From assembly GCF_014648655.1 (NCBI RefSeq), contig NZ_BMRN01000054.1, forward strand, positions 1-34,923: a stretch of 34,923 nt of DNA, read 5' to 3'. This document shows positions 24,148 to 32,311 of this stretch, piece by piece. The stretch is from Streptomyces atratus (lineage in GTDB: Bacteria; Actinomycetota; Actinomycetes; Streptomycetales; Streptomycetaceae). A model generated the notes under the pieces. It worked only from the letters and a program-made list of their open reading frames with translations, searched no databases and was not told where the DNA came from. Within the stretch, counting starts at the first letter, position 1; each line of letters begins with the position of its first letter. A program made the position numbers and the translations under genes.

Positions 24148-24870
24148 ATGTCACCCGCTGTCCGTACGAGCCGTGCTCGCGCCCAGCTGACCATCATGGA
24201 GCCGCCGGCGACCGTCGGTGCCAAACCCGGCGGGAACCTCGCCCGGCTCACGTTGCAGTTCAACCCCGCGAAGCTGTCGCTGAGCAAGAGCACCGAGTGG
24301 CGGCGTACGCCATCCCGGATGGCCGGGCAGTCCGCACTGCCCGAATTCGTGGGCAGCGGGCCCCGGTCGTTGTCCCTGGAGGTCTTCCTGGACTCCACCG
24401 CCACCCATGACAACTCGGTGGAGAAGGCGGTGGAACAGCTCATGCTGGCGTGCGTGCCCACCCCGAGCAGTCTGGCCCGCAAGACGCCCGCCAGCCCCTG
24501 GGTCCGCTTCGACTGGGGCACGTCGAGGACGACCTCGTTCGACGGCGTGCTGTCCAACCTCTCCGTCTCGTACACGTTGTTCGACGTCGACGGGAAGCCG
24601 CTGCGCGCCACCTGCTCCCTGTCGATCGAGGAGGCGAGCGTGGATCCGGCCGGCCAGAACCCCACCTCGGGCTCGCGGGAGGCACGCCGTACCCACCGGG
24701 TGGTCGCCGGGGACAGCCTGCCGCTGCTCGCCTGGCGGGAGTACGGCGATGCCACCGCGTGGCGCACGATCGCGGAGGCCAACGACGTGGACGACCCGAT
24801 GCAGCTGATCCCCGGCAGGGAGCTGATCGTGCCCGGACTGGAAGATCATGCCCCGGAGGGCCACCGATGA
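24148..24870 (+). CDS. cis7: LysM-domain baseplate hub protein
   Basis: This 240-residue protein has a beta-rich N-terminal domain (LTLQFNPAKLSLSKSTEW, then FVGSGPRSLSLEVFLD and GVLSNLSVSYTLFD) and a C-terminal LysM (about 191-233: RTHRVVAGDSLPLLAWREYG, then NDVDDPMQLIPGRELIVP). This is the Afp7/gp53-like layout; the LysM binds near the tube base or the wall. A very good GGAAGGAGGAG ribosome binding site precedes ATG 24148. Its stop overlaps the VgrG start (ATGA). Confidence 0.93.
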   Translation: MSPAVRTSRARAQLTIMEPPATVGAKPGGNLARLTLQFNPAKLSLSKSTEWRRTPSRMAGQSALPEFVGSGPRSLSLEVFLDSTATHDNSVEKAVEQLMLACVPTPSSLARKTPASPWVRFDWGTSRTTSFDGVLSNLSVSYTLFDVDGKPLRATCSLSIEEASVDPAGQNPTSGSREARRTHRVVAGDSLPLLAWREYGDATAWRTIAEANDVDDPMQLIPGRELIVPGLEDHAPEGHR

Positions 24871-26633
24871 CCGCCCCCGGCCGCTCCTTCGCCGCGGATC
24901 CGATCGTCGAGGCCCCCGCTGAGCTGCCACCGGCCTGGGCCGCCCAGCTGGTGAGCTGTGTCGTGGACGAGAACGTCGGCCTGCCGGACACCGCCGTGCT
25001 GACGTACCGCGACCCCGATCACAAGCTGCTCACCGCCACCGGGCTCACCATCGGCAACCCGCTGAAGATATCCGTGGTCACCGTGCAGGAGCGGGTGCGC
25101 GAGCGGCTGTTCACCGGTGAGGTCACGGCAGTCGAGCTGGACAGCGACACCACCGGTTCGTTCACGGTGATCCGCGCCTTCTCCAAGGCCCACCGGCTCC
25201 AGCGTGGACGGAAGGTGGTGGCCTACCGCAACATGAAGACCGCGGACATCGTCCGCAAGGTCGCCGCGGGTGCCGGGCTGGCCTGCGGAAAGATCGAGGC
25301 CGCGCCCATCACGTACAAGCAGCTGACCCAGCCCAATGTCTCGGACTGGGAGTTCCTCCAGTACCTCGCGGGCGAGAGCGGCGCGCACGTGCGAGTGGAC
25401 GACAAGGGCTTGCTGCAGTTCGTGAAGCCGAAGCCCGCAGCGTCGGCCCCCTCGCCCGCCACCTCCGCCACCCGCCACCCGATGGTCCTGGAGTACGGAC
25501 GCAACCTGCTGGCCCTGCGGGCCGTGCTGACCGGTGCCGACGGGGCGGACAGCGTGGAGGTGCGCGGCTGGAACGTCGACACCAAGACACGGCTGGTGGC
25601 CCGCGAGCAGTCCATCCGCAGCGACACGGTGTCCCCCGGGATGAGCCCGTCGCTGGTGGCCGGGGCGTTCGGCCCGAACGCGCGGATGACGGTCACCGAC
25701 ACGCCGTACCGGACGCAGGCCGAGGCCAGGGCCGTGGCCGGTTCGGTGGCCGCTTCGGTGAGCTCCGGATTCGGCGAGATCGAGGCGGTCGCCGAGGGCA
25801 ACCCCCAGCTACGGGCGGGCGAGCCGGTGGCCCTCGGCAACGTCGGGCCCGCGTTCGCTGGGCGCTACACGGCGACCGCCGCGCACCACGTGCTCGAACC
25901 GAACGGCGGCTACCGCACGACCGTGATGGTGAGCGCGGCCCCCGACCGCTCGCTGGCGGGACTGACCAGCGGCTCCAACGCACCCTCGCGCGGCCCGCGT
26001 ATGCCGGGTCTCGCCATCGGTGTGGTCACCGACATCCGCGAGGGCAAGTCCGAACGGGGCTGGGTCCGGCTGAAGTTCCCCTGGCTCGACGACACCTATG
26101 TGACCGACTGGGTCCGTACGGTGCAGTGGGGCGGCCAGGGCGGCGGCGGGGTGTTCAGCCCCGAGGTCAACGACGAGGTGCTGGTCGGGTTCGAGCAAGG
26201 GCTGCTGGACAGCCCGTATGTGCTCGGCGGTCTCTACAACGGGGTCGACAAGCCCTCGCCTCACGACGTCCCGCTGGTCGATCCGACCAGCGGCAAGGTC
26301 AACCGCCGGTCCCTGGTGTCCCGTTCGGGCAACCGGCTGGAGCTGCTGGACGCTCCGCGCGGACCGTCCGGCGTACGGATCGCCACCGGCGACAAGCGGC
26401 TCGACGTCAGGCTGGACGAACGGCGGGGCGAGATCGCGCTGACGGTGTACGCCCGCGGCGGCACCCGGGCGCTGAGTTCCGTGACGCTCTCCGCGTCGGG
26501 CATCACCCTCGACGCGGGTGCGGGCGACGTGAACATCAAGGGCAGCTCGGTGACCGTCAACGGCAGGACGGGGGTCACGATCGACGGCGGACTGCTCGCC
26601 GTGCTCAAGGCCAAGCTCATCAAGCTCAACTGA
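24867..26633 (+). CDS. cis8: VgrG-like spike/hub protein
   Basis: This 588-residue protein has a gp27-like (Phage_GPD) hub region (about 20-360), with VVTVQERVRERLFTGEVTAV, SDWEFLQYLAGESGAHVRVD and LRAVLTGADGADSVEVRGWN. A gp5-type OB fold follows (about 385-455: GVVTDIREGKSERGWVRLKF, then WGGQGGGGVFSPEVNDEVLV). The C-terminal beta helix (about 480-588) ends in VNIKGSSVTVNGRTGVTIDG. The trimer forms the spike that pierces the target membrane when the sheath contracts. The ATG overlaps the LysM gene stop. No extra enzymatic domain is fused. Confidence 0.96.
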   Translation: MTAPGRSFAADPIVEAPAELPPAWAAQLVSCVVDENVGLPDTAVLTYRDPDHKLLTATGLTIGNPLKISVVTVQERVRERLFTGEVTAVELDSDTTGSFTVIRAFSKAHRLQRGRKVVAYRNMKTADIVRKVAAGAGLACGKIEAAPITYKQLTQPNVSDWEFLQYLAGESGAHVRVDDKGLLQFVKPKPAASAPSPATSATRHPMVLEYGRNLLALRAVLTGADGADSVEVRGWNVDTKTRLVAREQSIRSDTVSPGMSPSLVAGAFGPNARMTVTDTPYRTQAEARAVAGSVAASVSSGFGEIEAVAEGNPQLRAGEPVALGNVGPAFAGRYTATAAHHVLEPNGGYRTTVMVSAAPDRSLAGLTSGSNAPSRGPRMPGLAIGVVTDIREGKSERGWVRLKFPWLDDTYVTDWVRTVQWGGQGGGGVFSPEVNDEVLVGFEQGLLDSPYVLGGLYNGVDKPSPHDVPLVDPTSGKVNRRSLVSRSGNRLELLDAPRGPSGVRIATGDKRLDVRLDERRGEIALTVYARGGTRALSSVTLSASGITLDAGAGDVNIKGSSVTVNGRTGVTIDGGLLAVLKAKLIKLN

Positions 26634-26692
26634 CGACCTGCTGCCCATCCGATGCCCCAGAAGTCCCTTTCCCAGCAAGGAGAACCCCGACC

Positions 26693-27010
26693 ATGCCCCC
26701 CGCAGCCCGCACGGGCGACAGCACTGCCCACGGCGGCCTCATCGGCACCCCGCCCCCGGGTGCGGTGGCCGTCGCCACCGTGCTGATCGGCGGTCGGCCC
26801 GCGGCCGTCGCCGGGAGTCTCCACGTGTGCGTCGTCCCCCCGCACGCCGCGCTCGGGCCGGGGAATGTGATCACGCCCAACCCGGCTGCCGCGGTCACCG
26901 GTCAGGTCCTGATCGGCGGGCTGCCCGCCGCCCGGATGCGGGACAACACCACCTGCGGCGCGCCCATCATCAGCGGTGCGCTGAACGTACTGATCGGGGG
27001 CCCGATGTGA
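26693..27010 (+). CDS. cis10: PAAR-like spike tip protein
   Basis: This 105-residue protein has the PAAR pattern: repeated VLIGGRPAAV, VLIGGLPAARM and NVLIGG, plus candidate metal ligands (HVCVVPPH, and Cys in NTTCGAP). Such proteins sharpen the VgrG spike. ATG 26693 has AAGGAG about 10 nt upstream. It overlaps the gp25 gene start at its stop (ATGTGA). No toxin domain is attached. Confidence 0.93.
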   Translation: MPPAARTGDSTAHGGLIGTPPPGAVAVATVLIGGRPAAVAGSLHVCVVPPHAALGPGNVITPNPAAAVTGQVLIGGLPAARMRDNTTCGAPIISGALNVLIGGPM

Positions 27011-27432
27011 GCGGCGGCGGATTCATCGGACGTGGCTGGGGCTTCCCGCTGCGGGTCGGTGCCACGGGCGGCATCGGCATGGTCGAGCGGGACCGGGAGA
27101 TCGAGGAGGCGATCGGGCTGGTGCTCGGCACGGCGCCGGGCGAGCGGCCGATGCGCCCGGAGTTCGGCTGCGGAATCCACGACTACGTCTTCGCACCCGG
27201 TGACGGCGCCACCGCCGGGCGCATCGCGCACGAGGTCCGCACGTCGCTGGAGCGCTGGGAGCCGCGCATCGAAGTGACCGACGTGGTGATCGCGTTCGAC
27301 GCCATCGAGGAGGGCACCTTGTACATCGACGTGCATTACACCGTGCGGGCCACGAACGACCTGCGCAACCTCGTCTTCCCCTTCTACACCATCCCGTCCT
27401 CCGAGGGCTCCGAAGAATCGGGAGTGCGCTGA
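27007..27432 (+). CDS. cis9: gp25-like baseplate wedge protein
   Basis: This 141-residue protein has the gp25/W lysozyme-like (structural, non-enzymatic) fold signature: REIEEAIGLVLGTAPGERPM, RPEFGCGIHDYVF and a C-terminal IDVHYTVRATNDLRNLVFPF strand pair. It forms the wedge and initiates sheath polymerisation in related systems. GTG 27007 overlaps the PAAR stop. Its own stop overlaps the next ATG by one base. Confidence 0.94.
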   Translation: MSGGGFIGRGWGFPLRVGATGGIGMVERDREIEEAIGLVLGTAPGERPMRPEFGCGIHDYVFAPGDGATAGRIAHEVRTSLERWEPRIEVTDVVIAFDAIEEGTLYIDVHYTVRATNDLRNLVFPFYTIPSSEGSEESGVR

Positions 27433-29393
27433 TGGCCCTGCCCGCACCCAATCTGGACGACAGGCGCTTCCAGCAACTCGTGGACGAGGCCAAGCGGTAC
27501 GTCCAGCAGCGCTCCCCCGAGTGGACCGACCACAACGTGTCGGACCCCGGGGTCACCCTCATCGAGACGTTCGCGTACATGGTCGATCAGCTGCTGTACC
27601 GGCTGAACCGGGTACCGGACAAGAACTACTCGGCCTTCCTCGACCTGCTGGGCGTCACGCTGTTCCCGCCGTCGGTGGCGCGGGCGGAGGTCGACTTCTG
27701 GCTGTCCGCGCCACAGCCGGAGACCGTACGGCTCCCGGCGGGCACGGAGGTCGCCACCTCACGCGGCGAGGCCGAGGAAGCAGTGGTGTTCTCCACCTCC
27801 GACGACCTGCCGATCGTGCCGAGTTCGCTGGCCCGGCTGGTCACCGCACCGGTGTCGGGCGATCAGACCGACCGCACCGCACCGCTCGGCGCCGGCAAGG
27901 ACATCCCGTGCTTCCAGCCCCGGCCGGAGCCCGGTGACGCCTTGCTGTTCGGGCTGCCCACCGCCGTGCCCCGGTGCATCGTCGCCGTGCGGCTGGACAG
28001 CCGGGTGGAGGGCGTGGGCGTCGACCCTCGGCAGCCGCCGCTGGTGTGGGAGGCGTGGGACGGTGCCCGCTGGGTCACGTGCCAGACCGGCACCGACAGC
28101 ACCGGCGGGCTGAACAGGCCCGGCGAGGTGATCGTGTTCGTCCCGGCCGGGCATACGGCGTCGGTGACCGCGGGGACCCGGGCGGGGTGGCTGCGCTGCC
28201 GGGTCACCGCGCCCGAACCTGGCCAGCCGTTCTACTCCGAGTCGCCGACGATCCGGGAGGCAGAGGTGTTCACCGTCGGCGGCACGACGGGCGTCGAACA
28301 CGCGGAGACCGTCCTCGACGTTCCGCTCGGCATCTCCGAAGGCGTCGCCGGGCAGAAGCTCTCCGTGAGCAGGGCGCCCCTGCTGCTGGACGGGGAGCCG
28401 CCGGTCGTCCAGGTGTCCTCCGCAGAGGGCTGGCAGGTCTGGACGGCTGTGGAGCACTTCGGCGACTCCTCCCCGCACGACCGGCATGTGCGGATCGACG
28501 CCGTCTCCGGCGAGTTCTCGTTCCCGCCGGAGGTACGCGAGCCGGACGGGACGATGCGCGCCTACGGCGCGGTGCCCGAGAAGGGCGCACAGCTGCGGGT
28601 CCCCCGCTACCGGACGGGCGGCGGGGCGGCCGGGAACGTCGCCCGGGGCGCCATCTGCGTGCTGCGCAGCTCGGTGCCGTACGTGGCGGGCGTGGACAAC
28701 CGCGAGGCGGCCCGGGGCGGGGTCGACGGCGAGACCGTGGAGAACGCGAAGGTCCGGGCGCCCAACATCCTCCGGGTGCAGGAACGGGCGGTCACGGCCG
28801 GGGACTACGAGGCCGTCGCCCGCGAGGCCGCGCCTTCCCTGCGCAGGGTCCGGTGCCTGCCGGCCGTCGCGGGCGAAGCCGGTGCGGTTCGGGTCCTGGT
28901 GGTGCCGGACGCGGTGCCCGACGAGGGGGGCCAACTGCGGTTCGAGCAGCTGATCCCGTCGGACTCGGTGCTCTCGACGGTCACGGCGCGACTCGACGAA
29001 CGGCGCCTGGTCGGCACCCGGCTGGTGGTGGAACCGCCCGCGTACCAGGGCGTCACCGTGGTCGCCAGGCTGGTGACGGCCGGTGGTGACGTGGACCGGG
29101 TCCGCACGGAGGCGCTCGCGGCACTGTTCCGCCACATCGATCCGCTGCGGGGCGGCGCGGAGGGGACCGGGTGGCCGTTCGGCAGGCCGGTGCAGTACGG
29201 CGAGATCTTCGCCGTACTCCAGGACGTGCCGGGGGTGGGCCTGGTGGAGGGGGTGCGGCTGTTCCCCGCGGACCCGATCACCGGCCGGCGCGGGGCGGCG
29301 GTGGAGCGGATCGACGTCGCCCCGGGCGCCCTGGTCTTCTCGCACCAGCACCAGGTCGAGGTCACCGCAGGCATGGCCGGTGATGTCCGATGA
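27432..29393 (+). CDS. cis11: baseplate protein J-like (gp6-like)
   Basis: This 653-residue protein starts with LDDRRFQQLVDEAKRYVQQR and DHNVSDPGVTLIETFAYMVD, classic of gpJ/gp6 baseplate proteins. It continues with ARGGVDGETVENAKVRAPNI and RVQERAVTAGDYEAVAREAA, and ends with QYGEIFAVLQDVPGVGLVEG. It builds the outer baseplate ring, and the start overlaps the gp25 stop. The family's usual length is about 400-900, so this is typical. Confidence 0.96.
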   Translation: MALPAPNLDDRRFQQLVDEAKRYVQQRSPEWTDHNVSDPGVTLIETFAYMVDQLLYRLNRVPDKNYSAFLDLLGVTLFPPSVARAEVDFWLSAPQPETVRLPAGTEVATSRGEAEEAVVFSTSDDLPIVPSSLARLVTAPVSGDQTDRTAPLGAGKDIPCFQPRPEPGDALLFGLPTAVPRCIVAVRLDSRVEGVGVDPRQPPLVWEAWDGARWVTCQTGTDSTGGLNRPGEVIVFVPAGHTASVTAGTRAGWLRCRVTAPEPGQPFYSESPTIREAEVFTVGGTTGVEHAETVLDVPLGISEGVAGQKLSVSRAPLLLDGEPPVVQVSSAEGWQVWTAVEHFGDSSPHDRHVRIDAVSGEFSFPPEVREPDGTMRAYGAVPEKGAQLRVPRYRTGGGAAGNVARGAICVLRSSVPYVAGVDNREAARGGVDGETVENAKVRAPNILRVQERAVTAGDYEAVAREAAPSLRRVRCLPAVAGEAGAVRVLVVPDAVPDEGGQLRFEQLIPSDSVLSTVTARLDERRLVGTRLVVEPPAYQGVTVVARLVTAGGDVDRVRTEALAALFRHIDPLRGGAEGTGWPFGRPVQYGEIFAVLQDVPGVGLVEGVRLFPADPITGRRGAAVERIDVAPGALVFSHQHQVEVTAGMAGDVR

Positions 29394-29953
29394 CCCGAGC
29401 TGCGGTACCCGGGCTGGCCAGCCGCTACCCGATCGGCGGGCTGCTGCCCGCGCTGTACGCGGACGACGACCTGGCCCAGCGGTTCACGGCGGGCCTCGAC
29501 ACCGTCCTGGCGCCCGTCCTTTCCACCCTGGACAACCTTCCCGCCTACTTCGACCCGTCGCTGGCTCCGGCCGACTTCCTGCCCTGGCTGTCGTCCTGGG
29601 TGGCGGCCGATGTCGATCCGGCGTGGCCCGAGGGGCTGCGGCGGGCCGTTGTCGCCCGCGCCGTCGAGCTGCACCGGTGGCGCGGCACCCGCCGCGGCCT
29701 GATCGAACATCTCCGGCTCTGCTTCGGCGTGCATGCCGACATCCAGGACGGCGGCGGCGCCGCGTGGTCGTCCGAGCCGGGCGCGGAGCTGCCTCCGCCG
29801 CCGACCGGAGAACTGCTGGTGCGCGTCTGGGCGTTGCACGGCGGACCGGTGGACGCGAGCCGCGTCCTGGATGTCGTCGCGGCCTCGTGCCCCGTACACC
29901 TCACGTGCCGGGTGGAGATCCTGCCGGGCCCGCCAGACGAGACAGGAGGCTGA
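29390..29953 (+). CDS. cis12: baseplate protein I-like (tail protein I)
   Basis: This 187-residue protein shows YPIGGLLPALYADDDLAQRF, YFDPSLAPADFLPWLSSWVA and RAVVARAVELHRWRGTRRGL, the pattern of phage tail protein I (gp7-like) baseplate proteins. ATG 29390 overlaps the J-like stop (ATGA). It completes the baseplate set; no tail-fibre gene follows. Confidence 0.92.
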   Translation: MTRAAVPGLASRYPIGGLLPALYADDDLAQRFTAGLDTVLAPVLSTLDNLPAYFDPSLAPADFLPWLSSWVAADVDPAWPEGLRRAVVARAVELHRWRGTRRGLIEHLRLCFGVHADIQDGGGAAWSSEPGAELPPPPTGELLVRVWALHGGPVDASRVLDVVAASCPVHLTCRVEILPGPPDETGG

Positions 29954-29957
29954 CGCG

Positions 29958-31133
29958 ATGCGCTCGTGTCCGGCGTGCGGTTCGGCCAACCGCGAGGACG
30001 ACGAATTCTGCGGGAACTGCGGTTCCTATCTGGGCTGGTCCTCCCGGGCCTCGCGGAATCCCCCCGTCGCCCCGGAACCCCTCGGCCCTTCAGAACAGGC
30101 AGGCCCCGCAGCCGTTCCCGCGGCCGCTGCCGCGCCGGAGACCGAGGGTCCTGCGTCCGGGGCCCCGCCCTCCCCGCTCCCCGATCCACCGGTGGAACCG
30201 ACGCGGTCCCGCACACCGGAACCTGCCGGGCCACCCCCCGAGGAGCCCGCACCGGCCCCGGAGCCGCCCCCGCGACCGGCGCAGCCCGCCGCCGTACAGC
30301 CTGAACCACCGGCGCAGCCCGCCCCGGTCCGGCCGGAACCACCGGCACCGGACGCGCCCGTCGCCGCGGTGCAGCCGGCCAAGCCGATGGCGCGGCGGCC
30401 CGTCGTGAGGCCCGTGACGGCGGACGAGGAGCCGGACGGGCCTGCGTGTCCGGCGTGCGGCACACCGAACCTGCCGGGACGCCGGTTCTGCCGCCGCTGC
30501 GCGGCACCGTTGCAGACCCGGGAGCAGCCGGCACCGCTGCCGTGGTGGCGCACGGTGTGGCCGTTCCGCCGCCGGGTGAGGAGCGGATCGGGCCGGACGC
30601 TGCGGCGGACCGTGCTGGTGCTGGCGGTCGTCGGGCTGTTGTTCGCGGGCTTCCTGCTCCTGCCGGCCGGGCGCTATCTCTTCGAGGACGTGCGGGACAA
30701 GCTCGGCGGAACGGCGGAGATCAGCCCGGCCGAGGTCACCGCGAGCGCCCAGGCTCCCGGCCATCCGGCGACCGCGGCCGTCGACGGACTGACCAACAAG
30801 TACTGGGGGGCACCCGAGCTCGGCTCCTCACTGACGTGCGTCTTCGACAAGCCGTTCCGGCTGGTAGGCGTAGTGGTGCACACCGGTGTGTCGAAGGAGC
30901 CCCAGGAGTTCCGGCAGGGGGCCAGGCCCACCCGGGCCGAACTGATCGTCACCACGGCGGACGGCAAGGTCCGCGAGAAGGCGGTGACATTCACCGACAA
31001 GCCGGGCCCGCAGACGGTGCAGACCGGCATCAGCGATGTCGTCTCCGTCCGGCTCGTGCTGCGAGGCGCGTCCGGCCAGGGCGAGGGGCGGCCCATCGCA
31101 GTCGGGGAGGTCGAGTTCTTCAAGCGCACCTGA
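29958..31133 (+). CDS. zinc-ribbon/TM/discoidin-like membrane protein (CisA-like)
   Basis: This 391-residue protein has two zinc ribbons (Cys 4, 7, 18, 21 and Cys 164, 167, 178, 181) separated by a long Pro/Ala-rich disordered segment. One transmembrane helix (about 217-238, TVLVLAVVGLLFAGFLLL) follows. The external C-terminal domain (about 250-391) is discoidin/galactose-binding-like (HPATAAVDGLTNKYWGAPEL, then strand-rich part to VGEVEFFKR). The order cytoplasmic disordered part, TM, external carbohydrate-binding-like domain resembles CisA, reported to link Streptomyces CIS to the membrane; I recall that from the literature. AGGAGG lies 8 nt before ATG 29958. It is the last gene of the plus arm. 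Confidence 0.85.
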   Translation: MRSCPACGSANREDDEFCGNCGSYLGWSSRASRNPPVAPEPLGPSEQAGPAAVPAAAAAPETEGPASGAPPSPLPDPPVEPTRSRTPEPAGPPPEEPAPAPEPPPRPAQPAAVQPEPPAQPAPVRPEPPAPDAPVAAVQPAKPMARRPVVRPVTADEEPDGPACPACGTPNLPGRRFCRRCAAPLQTREQPAPLPWWRTVWPFRRRVRSGSGRTLRRTVLVLAVVGLLFAGFLLLPAGRYLFEDVRDKLGGTAEISPAEVTASAQAPGHPATAAVDGLTNKYWGAPELGSSLTCVFDKPFRLVGVVVHTGVSKEPQEFRQGARPTRAELIVTTADGKVREKAVTFTDKPGPQTVQTGISDVVSVRLVLRGASGQGEGRPIAVGEVEFFKRT

Positions 31134-31173
31134 GGCCGGGCGCCACTCGGCCTTCCTGGGTGATGCCCAGGAA
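31133..31173 (+). terminator. tandem hairpins at the end of the CIS operon
   Basis: Two inverted repeats follow the last CIS gene at once: AGGCCG/CGGCCT (31133-31138 and 31148-31153) and the perfect 8-bp TTCCTGGG/CCCAGGAA (31153-31160 and 31166-31173, loop tgatg). No U-tract is present. They are the probable transcription end. Confidence 0.5.
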
Positions 31174-31185
31174 CGCCGGAACGCC

Positions 31186-31231
31186 TAAGGACGAACGGAC
31201 CGGCCCCAGTAAGGACGAACGGGCCGGCCCC
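31186..31231 (+). promoter_or_regulatory. 22-nt direct repeat pair upstream of the GlxA-type regulator
   Basis: Two 22-nt copies (31186-31207 and 31210-31231) differ at one base, have a 24-nt period, and read TAAGGACGAACGG then CCGGCCCC. They end 10 nt before a TACTCT hexamer (31242-31247), itself 6 nt before the GTG start of the regulator gene. A direct-repeat operator for an AraC-type regulator is plausible. Confidence 0.5.
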
Positions 31232-31253
31232 GCGCTCCCCGTACTCTTTTCCC

Positions 31254-32210
31254 GTGCCAGCCTCCCACCTGCATCGCGTCGCCGTCCTTGTGCTCGAGGG
31301 TGCGAAGCCGCTCGATGTCGGCATTCCTGCACAAGTGTTCACGACCCGCGCGAGCATGCCGTACGAGGTGCGGGTGTGCGGCGCCGCACCCGGTCTCGTG
31401 ACCGGCGGCGACGGCCTGTCGTACTACGTCGCCCACGGCCTCGACGCGCTTGCGTGGGCCGACATCGTCTTCATCCCCGGCTACCGGTTCCCGGACCGCG
31501 ACGACCCGCCGCAGGCCGTCGTTGACGCGCTGATCACGGCCCACGATCGGGGCGCGCGGCTCGCCGCCATCTCGACGGGCGCCTTCGCGCTCGCCGCCAC
31601 GGGCCTGCTCGACGGCAAGCGCGCCACGACGCACTGGCATTACACGCGCGCGCTCGCGGCGAGGCATCCGCTCGTCCAGGTCGACGAGAACGTTCTGTTC
31701 GTCGACGAGGGCAGCGTACTCACGTCGGCCGGCGCCGCCTCGGGCATCGACCTGTGCCTGCACATTCTGCGCGGCGACCTCGGGGTGGCCGCGTCCAACC
31801 ACGCGGCCCGGCGCCTGGTCGCGGCCCCCTACCGCAGCGGCGGTCAGGCGCAGTATGTGCCACGCAGCGTGCCCGAGCCGCTCGGCAAACGGTTCGCCGC
31901 CACCCGCGAGTGGGCGTTGCACCGGCTGGGCGAGCCCCTCACCCTCGCGGTGCTGGCCAGGCACGCGGCGGTGTCGCCGCGCACGTTCTCGCGGCGCTTC
32001 GTCGACGACACGGGGTACACGCCGATGCAGTGGGTCATGCGTGCCCGCATCGACGTGGCCCGTGAGCTGCTCGAGCGTTCGGAGCGGAGCGTCGAGCAGA
32101 TCGCCGCCGACGTCGGTCTCGGCACCGGTGCGAATCTGCGACTGCACTTCCAGCGCATCCTCGGCACCACGCCGAGCGAGTATCGGCGCACCTTCGCCCA
32201 GGGCGAGTAG
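31254..32210 (+). CDS. GlxA-family AraC-type regulator with DJ-1/PfpI domain
   Basis: This 318-residue protein has a DJ-1/PfpI-like domain (about 8-175: HRVAVLVLEGAKPLDVGIPA, then AISTGAFALAATGLLDGKRA) and a C-terminal AraC helix-turn-helix pair (about 220-312: EPLTLAVLARHAAVSPRTFS, EQIAADVGLGTGANLRLHFQ). The usual nucleophile-elbow Cys of the family (often CTGAF) is Ser here (STGAF), so it is a sensor, not an enzyme. GTG 31254 has no ribosome binding site; a TACTCT box 6 nt upstream suggests a leaderless transcript. The gene precedes a gap gene by about 100 nt and may regulate it. Confidence 0.9.
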   Translation: MPASHLHRVAVLVLEGAKPLDVGIPAQVFTTRASMPYEVRVCGAAPGLVTGGDGLSYYVAHGLDALAWADIVFIPGYRFPDRDDPPQAVVDALITAHDRGARLAAISTGAFALAATGLLDGKRATTHWHYTRALAARHPLVQVDENVLFVDEGSVLTSAGAASGIDLCLHILRGDLGVAASNHAARRLVAAPYRSGGQAQYVPRSVPEPLGKRFAATREWALHRLGEPLTLAVLARHAAVSPRTFSRRFVDDTGYTPMQWVMRARIDVARELLERSERSVEQIAADVGLGTGANLRLHFQRILGTTPSEYRRTFAQGE

Positions 32211-32311
32211 CCCGCCGCCGTGGCGCGATCCTTTCGAGCCATGGCACTCACGCCGCTGTCACGGGTGGAGGCTGCAAGCGAACCTGATGGCGAACCGAAG
32301 GGACACCATTC

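Noticed and set aside
27007..27432. gp25-like protein as an active lysozyme
   Set aside because: The gp25 fold is related in name only to lysozyme in T4; no catalytic motif is seen here and its role in such loci is structural.
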